From Diphasiastrum complanatum (taxonomy: Eukaryota; Streptophyta; Lycopodiopsida; Lycopodiales; Lycopodiaceae), in the NCBI GenBank assembly GCA_029204225.1, contig CM055095.1, positions 54,959,612 to 55,023,611 of the forward strand: 64,000 bases of DNA. The letters run 5' to 3'. A model generated the notes under the pieces. That model worked only from the letters and a program-made list of their open reading frames with translations. It was not told the origin of the DNA and searched no databases. Each line of letters opens with the position of its first letter. The stretch's first letter is position 1. Of the stretch, positions 1 through 13,700 are shown one piece after another. Made by a program: the position numbers and the translations under genes.

Positions 1-529
1 TGAAGATCCATCAAACTTGGCAAAGTCTTTTGAATAGCAATACTTTGAACAATGTTAGCATGAGCATCCAACAAGCCATTAAGAATCACTTGAATAAGCT
101 CTTCTTTCTTAATGCTTTCATCTATGCAAGCTAACTCATCATTCAATGCTTTCATTCTCAAAACAAAAGTACTTGGACTTTCTTCATTCTTTTGCAAACA
201 AGAAAAGATTTGCCTTCTTAGAGTCAACACTCTAGAAGTAGACTTGATTCATAAAGCTTCTTCAATGAATTCCAAGCTTCCAAAGATGATGTGCACTTAC
301 CAACTTCCTTGAGAAGTTCATTGGTAACATTCATCTTTATCATGTGTAGAGCCTTCTTGGCCCTCTTGTCATACCTCAATTGATCTTGTTGTGTTGCTGG
401 TCTCTCCTCCAAACCTACAACAATATCCAAAACATCATTCATCTCAAGAAGTGACTCCATCCTCACTTTCCATAATGAATAGTTACTTGAGGTAAGCCTA
501 TCATTCATGACTCCAATTGAGGTTGCCAT
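1..529 (-). mobile_element. Ty1/copia gag fragment, runs off the window
   Basis: Reading right to left, the frame opens MATSIGVMNDRLTSSNYSLW, the typical N-terminus of plant copia gag (UBN2 family). It continues through LLEMNDVLDIVVGLEERPA and KKALHMIKMNVTNELLKEVG to SSLEAWNSLKKLYES at about 240. A shift of frame near 235 leads into another gag-like stretch (LRRQIFSCLQKNEESPSTFV) toward position 1. The element is therefore cut by the window edge and broken at least once. The 5' end of this minus-strand element should lie to the right. Confidence 0.75.
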
Positions 530-1103
530 GTAGCAATGACCTGATCTTATCTTTCAACCTGTTTCAATGCACAAAGCACTCCTTTGAACAACAACAAATG
601 CTTTCAAAAGAAATCACCAAGATTTGAAACTATCTCACAAATTCTCTTCTAGCACTTATCCAAGCAAATCAACACATAGAATCATGGAATCTTGATCAAC
701 CTATGATCTATCCTCAATCTAATGACTTTTGCCACACACACTCAAATGAAGTCCAGCAACCTCACTATCTAGAGATCCAATCAAAATTAGGGTTTTGACA
801 AAATCACAAAAAATTGACTATTCCAAATCTACATGCAAATGCTGAAAATTTGATATGCAATCTATAAGCCACCACTTAGGCTGAACCAATGATCCAAAAA
901 TCGGCCAAATCCAGCATGTGAATTCAAAAAATGAAATTGAACAAGTATATTGACCTATTTAGTGTTTTGATCTACAAAAGATCCAATCTACAAAAGCAAA
1001 AAATCCGATTTTGGTGTAGAATCCTCTCTAGCATGCTCTAGACTTGATATCTTCACCAAATCATTGATAGATCTGATTTCCTCCTTCATAAACTGAAACA
1101 CAA

Positions 1104-1930
1104 GCTTTGATAGCATGTGAAAGATTTCAGATCCTTAAGATCTAATCTACTTGAATGATCTTTGGTTAGAAAGAGAAATACACTACCAATTTCACCAATG
1201 TAGAAAAATCAGCATCTACACACAATTTGAGATGCAAACACTAATAGAACTTGATCAAACTTGAATGAAATGATTATGTATTGTTGCTGTCCGTACAAAA
1301 CCAGCAAGCTAGTGTATTTCACACGTGTGGATCCAAAAATAGCAAATATAGATCATTCTACACATAGAATTGCAAGCAATCACCAAGATAGTGCACCAAT
1401 GGATAGTAGAATCCAAGAGAACCATGTATAAGCATGAAATGAGATAGAGAAGAGAGAAGATGACTCTCTCCACGAGTTACATCCTTTTATAATAGGTCCA
1501 AACCCTATTTGGCCACTTGGCTTTCCCACCAAAATGCTAACCCTACCAATTTTGGGTCTAGATTCAATGTACCCAACTTATTCAAATTGAATCTACTCAA
1601 ACTCGCATTCTATCTTTCTCCCACTTTCAAAAAGTGTTTATTCAAATGAAATTTAGACTAATGAACTTTAAAAAGTCGACCTCTAAGTCTAAAACAAGTT
1701 TTGGCCTCAATATGCCAAATATGGAAATATTGCAAAATGTGATGAAAACTAGTTGAATCTTTCACAGTTAGATTGACTCACAACTACCTAGATTGATGGT
1801 GTTTGGTCCTTCATTTAAGGAATTATGACCAAATTGACTTCCCTAACCCTATCATCAAGATCTAACCAACCTAAGCCTGATCTACACACGTGGGAACAAT
1901 CTCTCACACGTGTGAATTACAATGTACAAA
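1104..1930 (-). repeat. Candidate PBS and 5' LTR of the left-edge copia
   Basis: On the minus strand, 1115-1104 reads TGCTATCAAAGC, a decayed form of the tRNA-Met primer site TGGTATCAGAGC. Right next to it (plus strand 1116) sequence begins TGTGAAAG, as an LTR edge would. The outer edge is unclear; 1928 (TGTACA before an A-run) is only a guess. Between 530 and 1104 lies untranslated leader with no other feature. Confidence 0.4.
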
Positions 1931-1971
1931 AAAAAAAATTATTTACAATCCAAGCTAGAATTGTCATTTTC

Positions 1972-2079
<108 letters not shown>

Positions 2080-2299
2080 CTAGGGGATATGTTTTAGGAG
2101 ATCGTAGTTACTAGGTTTAGGGTTGAGAGAGCGAATTGCAGAAAGAGGATAATATGCATCTCTATCTTGTTGACTAGTGTTGGGTCTCTATAGAGTCATG
2201 TGGTTCTTAGCTAATGGTTCTCGTGCTATTAATAAAATATTGAAGCACTTTTTGTAGGTTGAACAAAAGATCTCTATTTCATAAACTCATTCCATCAAT

Positions 2300-3130
2300 T
2301 TGTTGTAGGCCTTGACTTGAAGCAAGTATCTGGTCGACTTTGAGTTTAAGAATGGGTCTTGAGAAACAATTTTTGTTGAGATTCATGAATGAGATCTCTC
2401 TCACACACTAACATATATGTCCATTCATGCAATTACACAAACTCCATGCATTTTCGCACAAAGGGTCTTGAATTTTCACATGGATATTGACAAACGTCTT
2501 TCGTCAAGAGCCAAGAAAGAGATATCTCCTTCTCATTGATTGATTTGATACATTTTCCCACTTCAAGTGAAGGCTCACATCAAGTATATGAGTTGAGTTT
2601 GTGAGCGTTAATCTCTCATTTATGGATTTTGACAACTGTTAAGTGAAGGATTACATCAAGTTTATATGTTGAATTTGTGATAGAGAGATCTCTCATTCAT
2701 GGGCCTTGATGAATCACATAGTGAGGCCCACATCACGTGAACTCGACTTGTACATTGTTGTAGGCCTTCACTTGAAGTAAGAGTCTCATGTTCCTTCAGT
2801 TTAAGCATAGTTTTTGATGAACTTCATTCATCAAGATCCATGACTCCCTCTCAAACTTTCAATACACATACTTGCTTTGGGCTTCAGGTTGAAGAAAGCA
2901 TCTTCATCAAAATCCATGACTGAAAGGTTTTTCTATCAAACATTCTACTTGTATGTTTTCGGCCCTAAGTTGAAGTGGATGTCCTATCAACATTCTTGAG
3001 TTCAAGTATAGTTTTTGAAAAATGTTGTTTGTCAAAATCCATGAACAAGAAAACTCTCTCCTGAATTCAACACATACCCTTGTGGTGGGCTTTAACTTTA
3101 GTGGCCATCTAGTATGCCTACAGTTCAAAC
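2300..3130. repeat. Degenerate, irregular tandem repeats
   Basis: A phrase like GTAGGCCTTGACTTGAAG recurs with drift at about 2304, 2760, 2878, 2962 and 3086. It is usually followed by GTTTAAGNATAGTTTTTGA and then ATCCATGA and CTCTCTC. Spacing is uneven (about 84-125 in the later copies). No coding potential is seen. Between 3130 and 3660 I recognise nothing. Confidence 0.5.
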
Positions 3131-3666
3131 ATAATTCTTAACAAATCATGCAGATGTCGACATGCATGTTTTCGTTGAGTCAATACATTGGTTTGTTAGT
3201 TAAAATATGGATATTGACAAATTGAGAGTTATAGTTTCTCTTTCACAGTCGCAAATATGTTCAAGATCCATGAATGACTACTTTCTCTTTATCTCACACT
3301 CACAAATGTATGTATGCATTCATCTTTACTAACTTATTCATGTATTTCTATGTTAGATATGGACACCATGGTTGCAATGGTTACTAAATGATCATCGATA
3401 TCATCATATAGAGTTTCATCAACTTTTCATGAATGCACATTGCAGTTTTTTGAGCAAATTGATGTATCTTATAAGAACATTTGGTATGTGCAGACAGTCG
3501 AACCAAATCGTGAAAACGGATATTATAAGTAGAAGCACCTCAAAATTTTGCTTAAAAGACACACACGAAGGAATAATAGTGGAGCAAAACCACCCAATCA
3601 TTGAGAAGCTACTGATCAATCTCCACAATACCATTACCCCCAAGCCAAATGATAGGATGCAAATGT

Positions 3667-3862
<196 letters not shown>

Positions 3863-4136
3863 GGTATCAAGTCACACAATAGAGTGAGTTTCTACATGAG
3901 GATGTAGCCCCTACACTGATTGTCCATGTGCCCATGCAAGCCTACAACATTTCTAAACATGTTCTACATCATGCCAATAATCGTCCTAACCCATGCAATA
4001 GCTCCACATGTCATTAGATGAATGGCTAGGTCCTCACAAGGTTATTGACTATATGTCTAGCCTAGTTTAGAATAACAAGGCATAACCACATCTAGGATTA
4101 TGTTGAATCCCATATACATGACATGGACATAAAATT

Positions 4137-4620
4137 CTTCCCCCCTTGAACTACTTCTTCGGAACTTAGGAAAATTCTTTATTATGCTTTTAACTCTCTC
4201 CCACTAATCATCATCCTCAGTATGTCCTTTCCACCAAATCAAGCACTGAGAAATAGAATGATTTCTCAACTGTTTATTTCTGGTTCTAAGTACTTTTTTA
4301 GGTTCCAAGTTACACTAAGCAATACATCTTCCAAATGGAATAAATCTTCATCAAATCTAATTGCATCACCTTCATGTAAACTTAATTTCAATCGACTTAC
4401 ATGAAACATTAGGTGAAATAGCAGATTTGCCTTGAAGATCTAGTTTATAAGCCAAATAACCTATTTTCCTTATAATCTGAAATGGTCCACAATATTTGGT
4501 AGACATTTTATAATGCTTGCCTATATGTAATGTCTTATATTTTTTTGGAATTCTAAGATATACCTAGTCATCAACTTTAAACTCTTTGGGAGATCTGAGC
4601 GTCTAGAATACTTTTAGGAG
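4137..4620 (-). mobile_element. Ty3/gypsy integrase C-terminal region and chromodomain-like remnant
   Basis: On the minus strand the drifted reading gives SPKEFKVDD, VYLRIPKKYKTLHIGKHYKM, KYCGPFQIIRKIGYLAYKLD, and later LRNHSISQCLIWWKGHTEDD. These are the integrase C-terminal (GPF/Y-type) module and a chromodomain-like end of chromovirus gypsy elements. There are several stops. At about 4152-4137 a purine tract (TTCAAGGGGGGAAGAA) follows, as a polypurine tract should, so 3' LTR remains may lie further left, within 3870-4130. Confidence 0.65.
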
Positions 4621-4724
4621 CCAATTTTAGTATGATCTCTTGCATTTCATGTAGGAAATCAGCAACTTTATGAATCTTAACAAATTTAACCTTCATAGTT
4701 TAATGTAATATAAAAAGAGTTTAT

Positions 4725-4727
<3 letters not shown>

Positions 4728-4788
<61 letters not shown>
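4728..4788. repeat. (TA)n microsatellite
   Basis: A perfect TA run of about 30 units directly before a GC-rich block. Confidence 0.97.
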
Positions 4789-4790
<2 letters not shown>

Positions 4791-4792
<2 letters not shown>

Positions 4793-4878
4793 GACCCATG
4801 GGCGCGAACGCACGTCCGGACGAGCGTTCGCATCCGCGTTGGGACGCGGACGCGCCCGGTTTATGTCCTAGTCCTCAG
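4791..4878. other. GC-rich island with two adjacent hairpins
   Basis: A sharply GC- and CpG-rich block between (TA)n and poly-T DNA. Hairpin 1: GCGAACG (4804-4810), then CAC, the palindrome GTCCGGAC (4814-4821), GAG, then CGTTCGC (4825-4831). Hairpin 2: CCGCGT (4834-4839), four-base loop, ACGCGG (4844-4849). No coding potential is recognised. Confidence 0.7.
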
Positions 4879-4879
4879 A

Positions 4880-5560
4880 CGCGTCCAATAATTTTTTTCT
4901 TAATTTTTTTTTGATTTTTTTGATTTTCTTTTAGACTAATGAAAACTTTTAGATGGATCTTAAAATACTAGAAAAAAAATCTTGATAGTTTTTTATATTA
5001 AATATTTTAAAAACCGATTTTTTTCAAAAAAGACTAAAAAGATTATAAAAAAATAAAATTAAACAATAAACATACTAAAATACTAAAAATTTCAAAATTT
5101 AAAAACTCAAAAAAATGAAAAGAAAATTAAATTCAAAAAAATATTAAATCATAAGAATTCTAGAGTTCTAACAGTTACAATTTTTAAAAATTGGAAATAA
5201 TAAAAAAAAATTCAAAATTCACGAATCTTAAACCTAATAATTAAAACAAACTTTTGATTTTCATAAAATATGTTTTAAAATAAATTTGGTAAATTTATGT
5301 TATTCAATTTAACTTTAGATTTCACAAAAACAACAACTCTTCTTCCAAGACTTTTTTTATCAAACTACAAATTTCAACAAACATTTTCTAGCAAGCAAGA
5401 AAGGGAAAAAAAAAACATCAAATCTCTTGCACAAAATAAACAAGTCTATTTTAGTAGAAAAAATGTATTTTCTCTTGAACTAACAAAAGGTTTATGATCA
5501 TGATCACAAGGTCTAAGAAATTGAGACTTTGAAGGGTAAACAATAAGTAGCACTTCATCC
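4880..5560. other. Very AT-rich low-complexity stretch
   Basis: Dominated by A- and T-runs with words such as AAAATTCAAAATT. The 66-codon frame at 5297-5497 has no recognisable content. No feature is supported. Confidence 0.6.
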
Positions 5561-5654
5561 CAAAGGAAAAACTTCAATAGCCAAAGGCATTTTATCTTCG
5601 TTGAGCCTCAAAAGAAAAACTTTAAAACTTCAGTGGTACTTGCACAAGTGTAGA

Positions 5655-5706
5655 AGTAGATCTGAACTTGGGTGGACAAGATGCTATCCATTGCGCTACC
5701 GATCAT
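5655..5706 (-). other. Possible tRNA-derived fragment (tRNA-Arg-like A box)
   Basis: On the minus strand GGTAGCGCAATGGATAGC resembles the D-arm (A box) of plant tRNA-Arg, and AAGTTCAGATCT further on recalls a T-arm B box. The anticodon arm cannot be drawn. This would be a tRNA relic or the head of a SINE, not a working tRNA. Confidence 0.25.
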
Positions 5707-5709
5707 TGG

Positions 5710-8700
5710 ATGATATTTTAATTCAAGGTGGAATGAAAAATGTGAGTTGAGTACCTAAAAAAATTACTTTGAGAACAATGCATCTTACGACAACATGCTC
5801 CAAGATTGGTTACTCGACTTAGGATGTTTGATGGTTTGATTATAAACCTATACATGTGTTTATAGGTCCTTATGATATTATAATGGTTTGGATGGACTCA
5901 TGTAGTTTACAAATGTCTGGTTGTACATTCATCTTCATTCTTTCTAATTTCATGTTCTATAGAGATCATTATATCTTATGGTTGTGTCATGGCAATGACA
6001 TTGTTTATACTCTACATAGTGAAATGAAGTTTGATAGGATTTTGTTTGGTCTTACTAAAAGCTTAGGATGAGGAATCATGTTTTTTTTCAATGATATTTT
6101 GAAGATAAAGGATCTGGGAAAATTAAAATACTATCTTTGCTCTAGGTATTCAAATTATTTAAAATTCTAGTGTGAGATTGGTGCTCGGAAAGGGAAGTTT
6201 TGTGGCAAAACTTGGCAACTAGAGCTCCTAACATGGTTCTTGGAGGACCATCAATGGATCTAACATATGTTTTAGGTTTAGATCGAATGAGAAGAGCACA
6301 AAGAAGATGGTTTTATCACCTGCTTACTCTTGGGTTTGTGTTGAGTAAGTTTCATTATTGTTGATACTTTATGATGTTCATGTTCTATGTGATATACTCA
6401 CTTGGAGTGAGATACAAAGGGGCAAAGGCAAATATGGAATTTGTCAAGTGTTTTTTGGATGCTTAGAGATGTAATGCAAAATACTAGTATGTTGTGGTTT
6501 TTTATGGATTGTTTTGAAGATCATAAGAAGGTATGAAAGCCTTGGGATGCTTCCAAGGAGGACTTACATCAATGGTGTGTTAATGACACTTGGAAATTGA
6601 TCTTCATCAAGGAAGTCTTATCATAGTTTTGGTAAGCATGGATGGTGATCTTTTGGCCAAGTTGAATTTTAGGGAGAATGTGAAAAAAATAGTCCAATTT
6701 AACAAATATCAGTTTAATGCCTAAATATGGAAAATTTAAATAGTTTCACCAAGGCCCAAAGCGGAGGCCACATGTGTGGAGATTGTGTGGAGGGGGCTGA
6801 ATTGGTCCAAATGACATTTTTATATTGTTTTCATATTTCATAAGACTATGTAGTCATTATCAAGCTAGTCAATCGAGACCATTGATTTGATGGATGGTGG
6901 AAATTTAGGGCATGTTCCAACTTCTATACCTTTCAAATTCATTCTAGCACAACTATAAATTGCTGAGCACTTTACTCTTTTAGTGGTTGTTGTACATACC
7001 TCATTTTGGTGTGATAGGAGGAAGAAGATTGATGTCTACATTGTCTACTATTTCCTTTCTCTAGCTTATTGTGATTAATGATTGTAGTCTGATTTTTGTG
7101 CCATATGTGTCCAATTCATGATTGCCCATCTAACAATTGATAAAGTGAAGATACATCTCCGCCTATGGCAATGAAAGCCTTACGGAATTCCTCAAAGAAT
7201 CTAGCCTAAGTTGTTGGTTTCCTAAGAGGTTCCCTCCATCAAGGGGAAGGCTTCCCTTACATAAATGAGAGGACCGTTATCTGTTGGGATATTGTTCAAG
7301 CTAAAATAGCTTGACCATCTATTAATCCAATCCTCAACAACTTTGGGATGTTAAGATTTCGTTTTGTCGGTAAACATATCCAATTGATAACCCAAGTTGC
7401 TAGAATTAACATATCATAGTTGATTAGATAAGCATTGTATGTAGTGGTCGTGTTGTTTGTTACTCTAATAGAGTTTCATGACCACTTTACTTAGGATCAA
7501 GTAAATGAGTCAAATTGTTCGGTCCCCCCATTGCTAAAAGAGACAGGTTGATTGTCAAGAGAAAAAATTTGGCCTTCTCATCTCTTCATGTGCCATTTTC
7601 CTACTAGAAAAGTATGATTGCCTTTCTAACAACGTTACATTACAAAAAACAAAGGAAAATTTATTAAAAACATATATCTAGATTTTTATAAATTGACGTG
7701 CAAACATACAACAAAGGCCCATCATTAAGATTTTGGTATCTTCTTTCCTTAGGTGCCATGTTCCACCTGCACATACTACAACTTTCTATCATACCTACTA
7801 CCATGTCTAAACAAGTTTAGACCTTTGCCATGTCTTCTAATTCCAATGATTCAGATACTCAAAAAAAAACTAGTGCCTCCAAAACATGATATACTAGTAC
7901 TCCCTAGCAACTAAGTACTAACAAATTGCAAGAATTTAATCCCTAAAGCCCAACATTCTACTATGGCACTAACATATTTTTAGGGGATTGTTTGCCTTGT
8001 ATGATAGGCTATTCATCTCATTACCTTTGGCTTTCACTAGATTGGTTGGAAATTATGTTGGAAATTTAGTTCTTCATTGATGAAATGTAACATTCTTGGA
8101 CCATCCATATCTCCTCACACAATGGCCATGTCCAATGTGATGTGTGCTACATGTCTAACTATGAGACTTCCTTGGCCCATCTGTACCTTTTTTGAAGATA
8201 TGTTCGCATCATTGACAGAGAGAGGAATCTGATTAATATCATTGAAATGGTTAGGGATCCAAGTATATTCATTAATTGGTCAAAATCTCATCAATGGGCC
8301 ATTTGAACCCTTTTTTGTGTTTATTGTTGGCCCTTGTTGATAGGGTGCAAGTAGCCTTGGGTCCAATGCTTTGGCCCTAAAGGGACCCTACGTAGAATTT
8401 CCATGAGTCATTCTAGAGCTTTTGAGTTCGTTTTTATGAGAGCCCATATTTGCAATTCTGGAGAAGCATATGTGATCTACTCCAGGATCAGATATTGATC
8501 TTCATGCACTGTTAGATTTAGGTCTGACCTTCAAATTGTTGTTTGTTGAATCTTTATAGATGCCTTTTCTTGTCAATTTCATGCAATAGTGTCAGCCAAA
8601 CACCACCTAATTTCTTGAAACTACGTGTTAAGTTTGATATGGTTACAACAAGCTGAAGCTTTTTGTGCCAGGCTATAGAACAGTTTTTCGACATTGAGGC

Positions 8701-10190
8701 AGAACAAAATCTGAAATTTTTGCTGACTTGTCCACCTTAAATCTAGGCTGCCATTTATCCAACCTTTCAAAGAAGATTCCCCTATCAAGCAGCCTTTCAT
8801 GTCATGTTAAGGAAGAAAGGCTTGTAAAAGCATGTGTATTATGTCGCATGCAAGATTCACCTGGCAATTCACCTCACATGTTCAATCGGATGGCCTTTGA
8901 ATGACGCAACAAGTGATATATACTCAGTTTTAGCTATCTACTGTGAAGCTTTGTTTTTCCAAGGTCTAATAAGTCTCATCAATAGTTTCATTTTGAATAC
9001 TATAACGTTATTGATGGTGCAACTCAAGTGTAGTTTCTCGTGAGAGCCAAGATTTTTTTGTTTGCTGCTTCTTATGTTAACAGGCCAGGGCATTTGTAGA
9101 TATTGGAACAACTCCATGGAAGACAAGATAGAAGAGCATAAATACACTCATTTCATTGGTAGCTTGAATCTTCCCACGTGGTGACTGCTCGAGTCGGGCC
9201 TGCCCACCCAGGTTCAATTATTTGTGATCCAATGGGTTGTTGATACCAAAAAGCATTAATGGTTTGAAAAAAGGGCTGAGAATTTAAAACTTAAGAATCA
9301 CAGCCAGCAAAGATATGCAACCGAATGAAAATGCGACATTCTAGAGTTTGCAATCAAACTTACGATTGAAGAGAGTGAGCACTTAGTTACTAACTCAACA
9401 AGAAACTTCTCTTCAAAAGCGAATGGAGAAATAATACAACTTGATTCAGGCGTTGAACTATCATCTCTACGGTTTTTTAAAAGCTGCAGTCAATAGCATA
9501 CAAATGCACATTAAGATGTCAACATCAATCTCAATCCATGAATATATTCCAAATCAAAGGTATGTAAAATGAGACGCTCAAAGTAAAAATAATATGCATA
9601 ATGACAAGTCCAGTCCTTGCTCTGAGCTTGTGTTTTTAAGCTCATGCAATTTAAATTTGGTATCATGTAAATCAGATGTCAGATGTAGGCAAATAATAAT
9701 TAGAAACATGCTCCATCCACTACCCTCTATGCAAATCGCTGATTACAATAAATGCACACATGCTACGAACAACATGCATCTTGAGCAAATTTGGGGTGGC
9801 AAGATGAGGATGGGAAAGCAGTAGTGAGACTCCAGGGGCTCAATCACTTGAACAAACTCAGTTCCTCTGTGGTGATAGCTATATGAATTTTAGGAATGTT
9901 CTTTTTGTTTTTGTAAGTTATAGAACAAAAAACAAAGGTAAAGGTTGTCACATACACTGTAAGAACTATGCGGAAAAGAGCAGTGACAAACAAAACTTAC
10001 ATGGATTATAAAGCTGAATTGTTCTGGTACCATTACCAGATCTGCATTGAAGCAAAGCATGACTCTAGCAACAAAGCTCAAATTGGACATAGAAGCAGCC
10101 ACTCTAACGATTATAATTTCACACTTGGGACATAAAAATCCTAGTGGCAGCAACTTGAAACTTCAGCATTTTAAGGGGTCCTTTTAAGCA
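5710..10190. other. Intergenic region downstream of SDP6, no gene recognised
   Basis: Short open frames only (up to 87 codons), none with family motifs. Around 6090-6150 the plus strand gives a weak copia-RT-like phrase (KIKDLGKLKYYL), perhaps a relic. Base composition is ordinary AT-rich. Confidence 0.5.
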
Positions 10191-10192
10191 AT

Positions 10193-10198
10193 TTTATT
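10193..10198 (-). terminator. Candidate SDP6 polyadenylation signal
   Basis: TTTATT on the plus strand reads AATAAA on the gene strand, about 290 nt after the stop codon, a usual plant 3' UTR length. It is the first exact AATAAA I noticed downstream. Not proven. Confidence 0.4.
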
Positions 10199-10489
10199 AA
10201 AATGGAGCAGAGTTTTTTAGAAGAATAATAATCAATACTCACAAATGCTCACACAAATTTGAACTTCAACTCACCATGCAGAAGTCATATTATGGACTCC
10301 GCTGGATGGAATGTATACAATATTGAAAAGCCACTTGAAAAGTTCGAACCCAGCTTGCAATCAGTTTGCAAATGCATAGTCACGCATTATGAAAACTTGT
10401 ATTATTTTGAAAAACATGTTTAACTTCAAACTGGCTTGCAAGCAAGCAGCTAAGCATGATGCTGGGTTAGTCAGACACATCTACCTTGT

Positions 10490-10798
10490 TCAACGTCCAG
10501 AATTGTGCTTACCGTCATCAAATTGAGCATTTTTTGATGCTTTGAAAGTTTCTAGAAAAGCACTTGCCTTTGCCAACTCTTGCTTCTTCCTTGTCTTATC
10601 CCATTTGTGCTCCTGTGCAAGAATCTCAATGACACGTGGCAAAGCCTTGTGAGCAGCATTGGTATCTAAGAATGCAAGCCTGGAGCGACGGGCTATGAAG
10701 TCAACTGCTGATTCACAATATTCATTTCTTGCACAGTATGCAACTTCAGCTTCCAAATATGGGTAACCATGTGCAAGACGTTTTCCCAGATTTTCATT
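10490..10798 (-). CDS. SDP6: SDP6 exon 5 and stop
   Basis: A 309-nt exon (102 codons plus TGA at 10492-10490). It starts [20 protein letters not shown], passes through [29 protein letters not shown] and [20 protein letters not shown], and ends [15 protein letters not shown]. These are well conserved C-terminal motifs of plant FAD-GPDH, so the end of the gene is intact. Confidence 0.93.
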   Translation of the reverse strand, partial: NENLGKRLAHGYPYLEAEVAYCARNEYCESAVDFIARRSRLAFLDTNAAHKALPRVIEILAQEHKWDKTRKKQELAKASAFLETFKASKNAQFDDGKHNSGR

Positions 10799-13700
10799 CT
10801 GCAGAATAGCACATATTGATGAATTCATACTGGCAATCTATTTTAGTTCAACATCCAAAAAATGGATAGTAATCACTATGGGAGCTTACAGATCCTAACC
10901 AGGCAAAATACAGGAAGCTAACAGACACAAAGAACCTCAATCCTTGAAAACTAACAATAGCATCCAAAGCTTAGATTGAAAAATAGATTCTGGCACTAAC
11001 GCTGCAGACTTCTTGCACCAAATGAATAGAAGTTCAGCAAATACACATGAATGAAAAAAATGGCAATACCTGATGCTAGATGAGAGTGTTGAACAAAGAA
11101 AATCCGGATACTTTTGATGGGGTCACAGTTATGGATGCTAAATTGGATGGCCACATGGTTCACACATGAAAAATATCGAGTTTCAGAACTACAAGCAAGA
11201 AGCAACCGTCTTGCAAAGTGTCTTGGTAGGTGAGTATCAACTAGCCAACATGAAGACATGAAGAAGTGCATCTCCTGACATTGATGGAGATGATAGGGAA
11301 TCCTTCTCAAGGGCAAGTGGAAGGGCAAAGCCAATGGAGGTAGCAAGCAAAAATCATGGTCAAATTCAAGGGAAGGAGTATCTCCATAACATGGTGGCAA
11401 GAAAGACAAGTCTCATGTCATTGAAAATTTCAGTGGAGGTGGTTGACAAGGTGACATCATCATCATCATGAGTGTTTTTTATGATGTCAATTTCTGATGA
11501 TGTGAATAGATAGTGGGACTAGTAGTCATGAGACTTTTTAGAAATACTATTTTTTTCCATATCTTTTCCATGTCCCACTATTCTGAAATATTATTCTCAA
11601 TAGAGACGAGAGTTTGTTAATTATTTTTTTCCATATCTGTTGATGATGTCTTTTTAGAGAAAGTGATGTCACAATTTCAGAAGTAGGACATGGAATGTAT
11701 GATTCTATTGTGAGTAGAGATGTTATTTTTTATGAGAGAGATAGTCTGAAGATAAGTGATAACGTTACTTTAAGGGGGTTTGAAGTAAATTAATCATTAT
11801 GAATCTTGCAACTCTTTCTAGGGTTTATAAATTTAAGTAAATCAAACGGTCCAAAGAACCTCACCTTTGGCTACTACCTCTTTCTACCCTTCAAATAGAC
11901 CCCAAGCTAGTTTACTCCAGTCCATATAAAACTATACATTCATCATAGTAATGAAACTCTAGTCATCTTAGATCAAAACTTCAAGAATCTCACTAAGCAG
12001 TTAATAAAAAAATGAGAGGAAGTCTCTCACGCTTATTGCTTCACAAAGCCCAGAATCAAATAGCTATGTCAGGAATTTCAGCTATAAAAGATGGTCGAAT
12101 GTGAATGGTTTTTATGAAAACATTGAAAATCCTACACAGTGTTACTTGCATCAGCATCTTCAAGAAAAGATGTTCTAAGTTCCACTTAATTATCTTGCTA
12201 ATCCTCATGCAGATCTACATTGTAAGTGTTGCTCACACCCATTTAGTATCAAGAAAATTTAAGCAATCTCTTTTTATTAGCATCTGCTTGTGACCTAGTA
12301 AATGTGAACAATGTTTTAACTAAAAGGAATATATGCAACCACAACACTTTGCATGCTTCCCTTTCTCATATGTGACTGACCAACACCTTCAGAGCAAAAA
12401 TATCTTGTAGATTTCCACAGACAATAACAGCACAAGATAAACTTATCAAACCAACTGAGAAAAACTGAGCTTACTTGAGCAATCAAAGCTACTCGCAAAG
12501 ACATGCTACCATAGGCATGTGCCAAATGCTTTGCTGCAAGAGTATCCATCACTCCAGGAACTATTTTCTTTCCATAGGAACTTTTCATTCGAACAAATTG
12601 CTGTGTGAGGATTGTGAAAAAGGATGGATCCCAATCCTCCCCACCTATCAAAGGAAGATCTTTCGTGATACAAGAGTTTGGAGGAGCGAGACCACCAAAT
12701 TTTATAGCTGCATCAACTGCATCTTCTGCCATACTGATGGAAAGTTGAATAAAGATTCAGAGTAACATATAAGCATAACCATTTAAAACTAGTTCTCTCT
12801 TTTGAAATTACTGTCCAAATAAAATACTTTTCTGATCACTATATGACAAGCAGAAAATTTAAAAAATTTCAGGCAAAAGAATGCAAGTACTACTGAGAAA
12901 TATTAATATGCATCTCTATCCAAGAAAAACAAGAGCCAAATAAAAGTAATAAAACCAAAAATTGTTAGTCGCAACAAAGAGCACAAGGCTTTGTCATACT
13001 TGTCAATTTTCTTTGAGATGGAAAGTTATTATGATTTTGCAGCAACAACCTACCTTAGCAACCTAAAAGAACTCACAGCCTCACTGCCTGAAATTATGAA
13101 TATTCAAGCAGTATACAGAAACGACTTTTTGTGATTTAAAATAGATACACTCACTGCAAAAAATTCCCACATTCTTGCCAACACATTTCAAAATATAAAT
13201 TTATTCGGGAAACCAACCTTAACATCATCAATAACTCGATCATTGAGTTCAAACTTCACTAGGCAAGGTGGTTGAAGCCAATATTGGAACCTTATGAAGG
13301 TTTTCTTACATCAAGATTGACTGTGATTTCTTACACCATGATTTCCCAACCTTCCACCTGGCTGGCCCTAAAAAGCCTGAAAAAGACGTGAGAGGTTGGC
13401 CTGTAGGCTCCTTTTAAAAGTAGGCCATACTTCCTGTTTACATACTTGGATCAGTACATAACAACTAACCAAAAGGTTCCGGTCAAATGTCAGGAACTGG
13501 ACTGAATTAATAACATCATGGAGTTGAGGCACATACCTAGGATCTACATGCTACCATACCATAAATTGGTACAATAAGTTCCAGATCAAGATTCAGGTTC
13601 TAAATCTAGCACCCAATTCCACCCAATCCCACCCACTTGCAAATCATCAAGGATTCAGGTCATCATCAAAAACGATCTAGAAATTGTTAAAGGACTAAGT

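Noticed and set aside
4723-4914. Tyr-Ile-Tyr-Ile open frame over the (TA)n tract
   Set aside because: Translation of a microsatellite.
9890-10153. 87-codon minus-strand open frame downstream of SDP6
   Set aside because: Falls in the likely 3' UTR or just after it; no motif.
10996-11409. 137-codon minus-strand open frame
   Set aside because: Lies inside SDP6 intron 4 between two well-supported exons. No recognisable domain, and its conceptual protein is Cys/His/Phe-rich without pattern.
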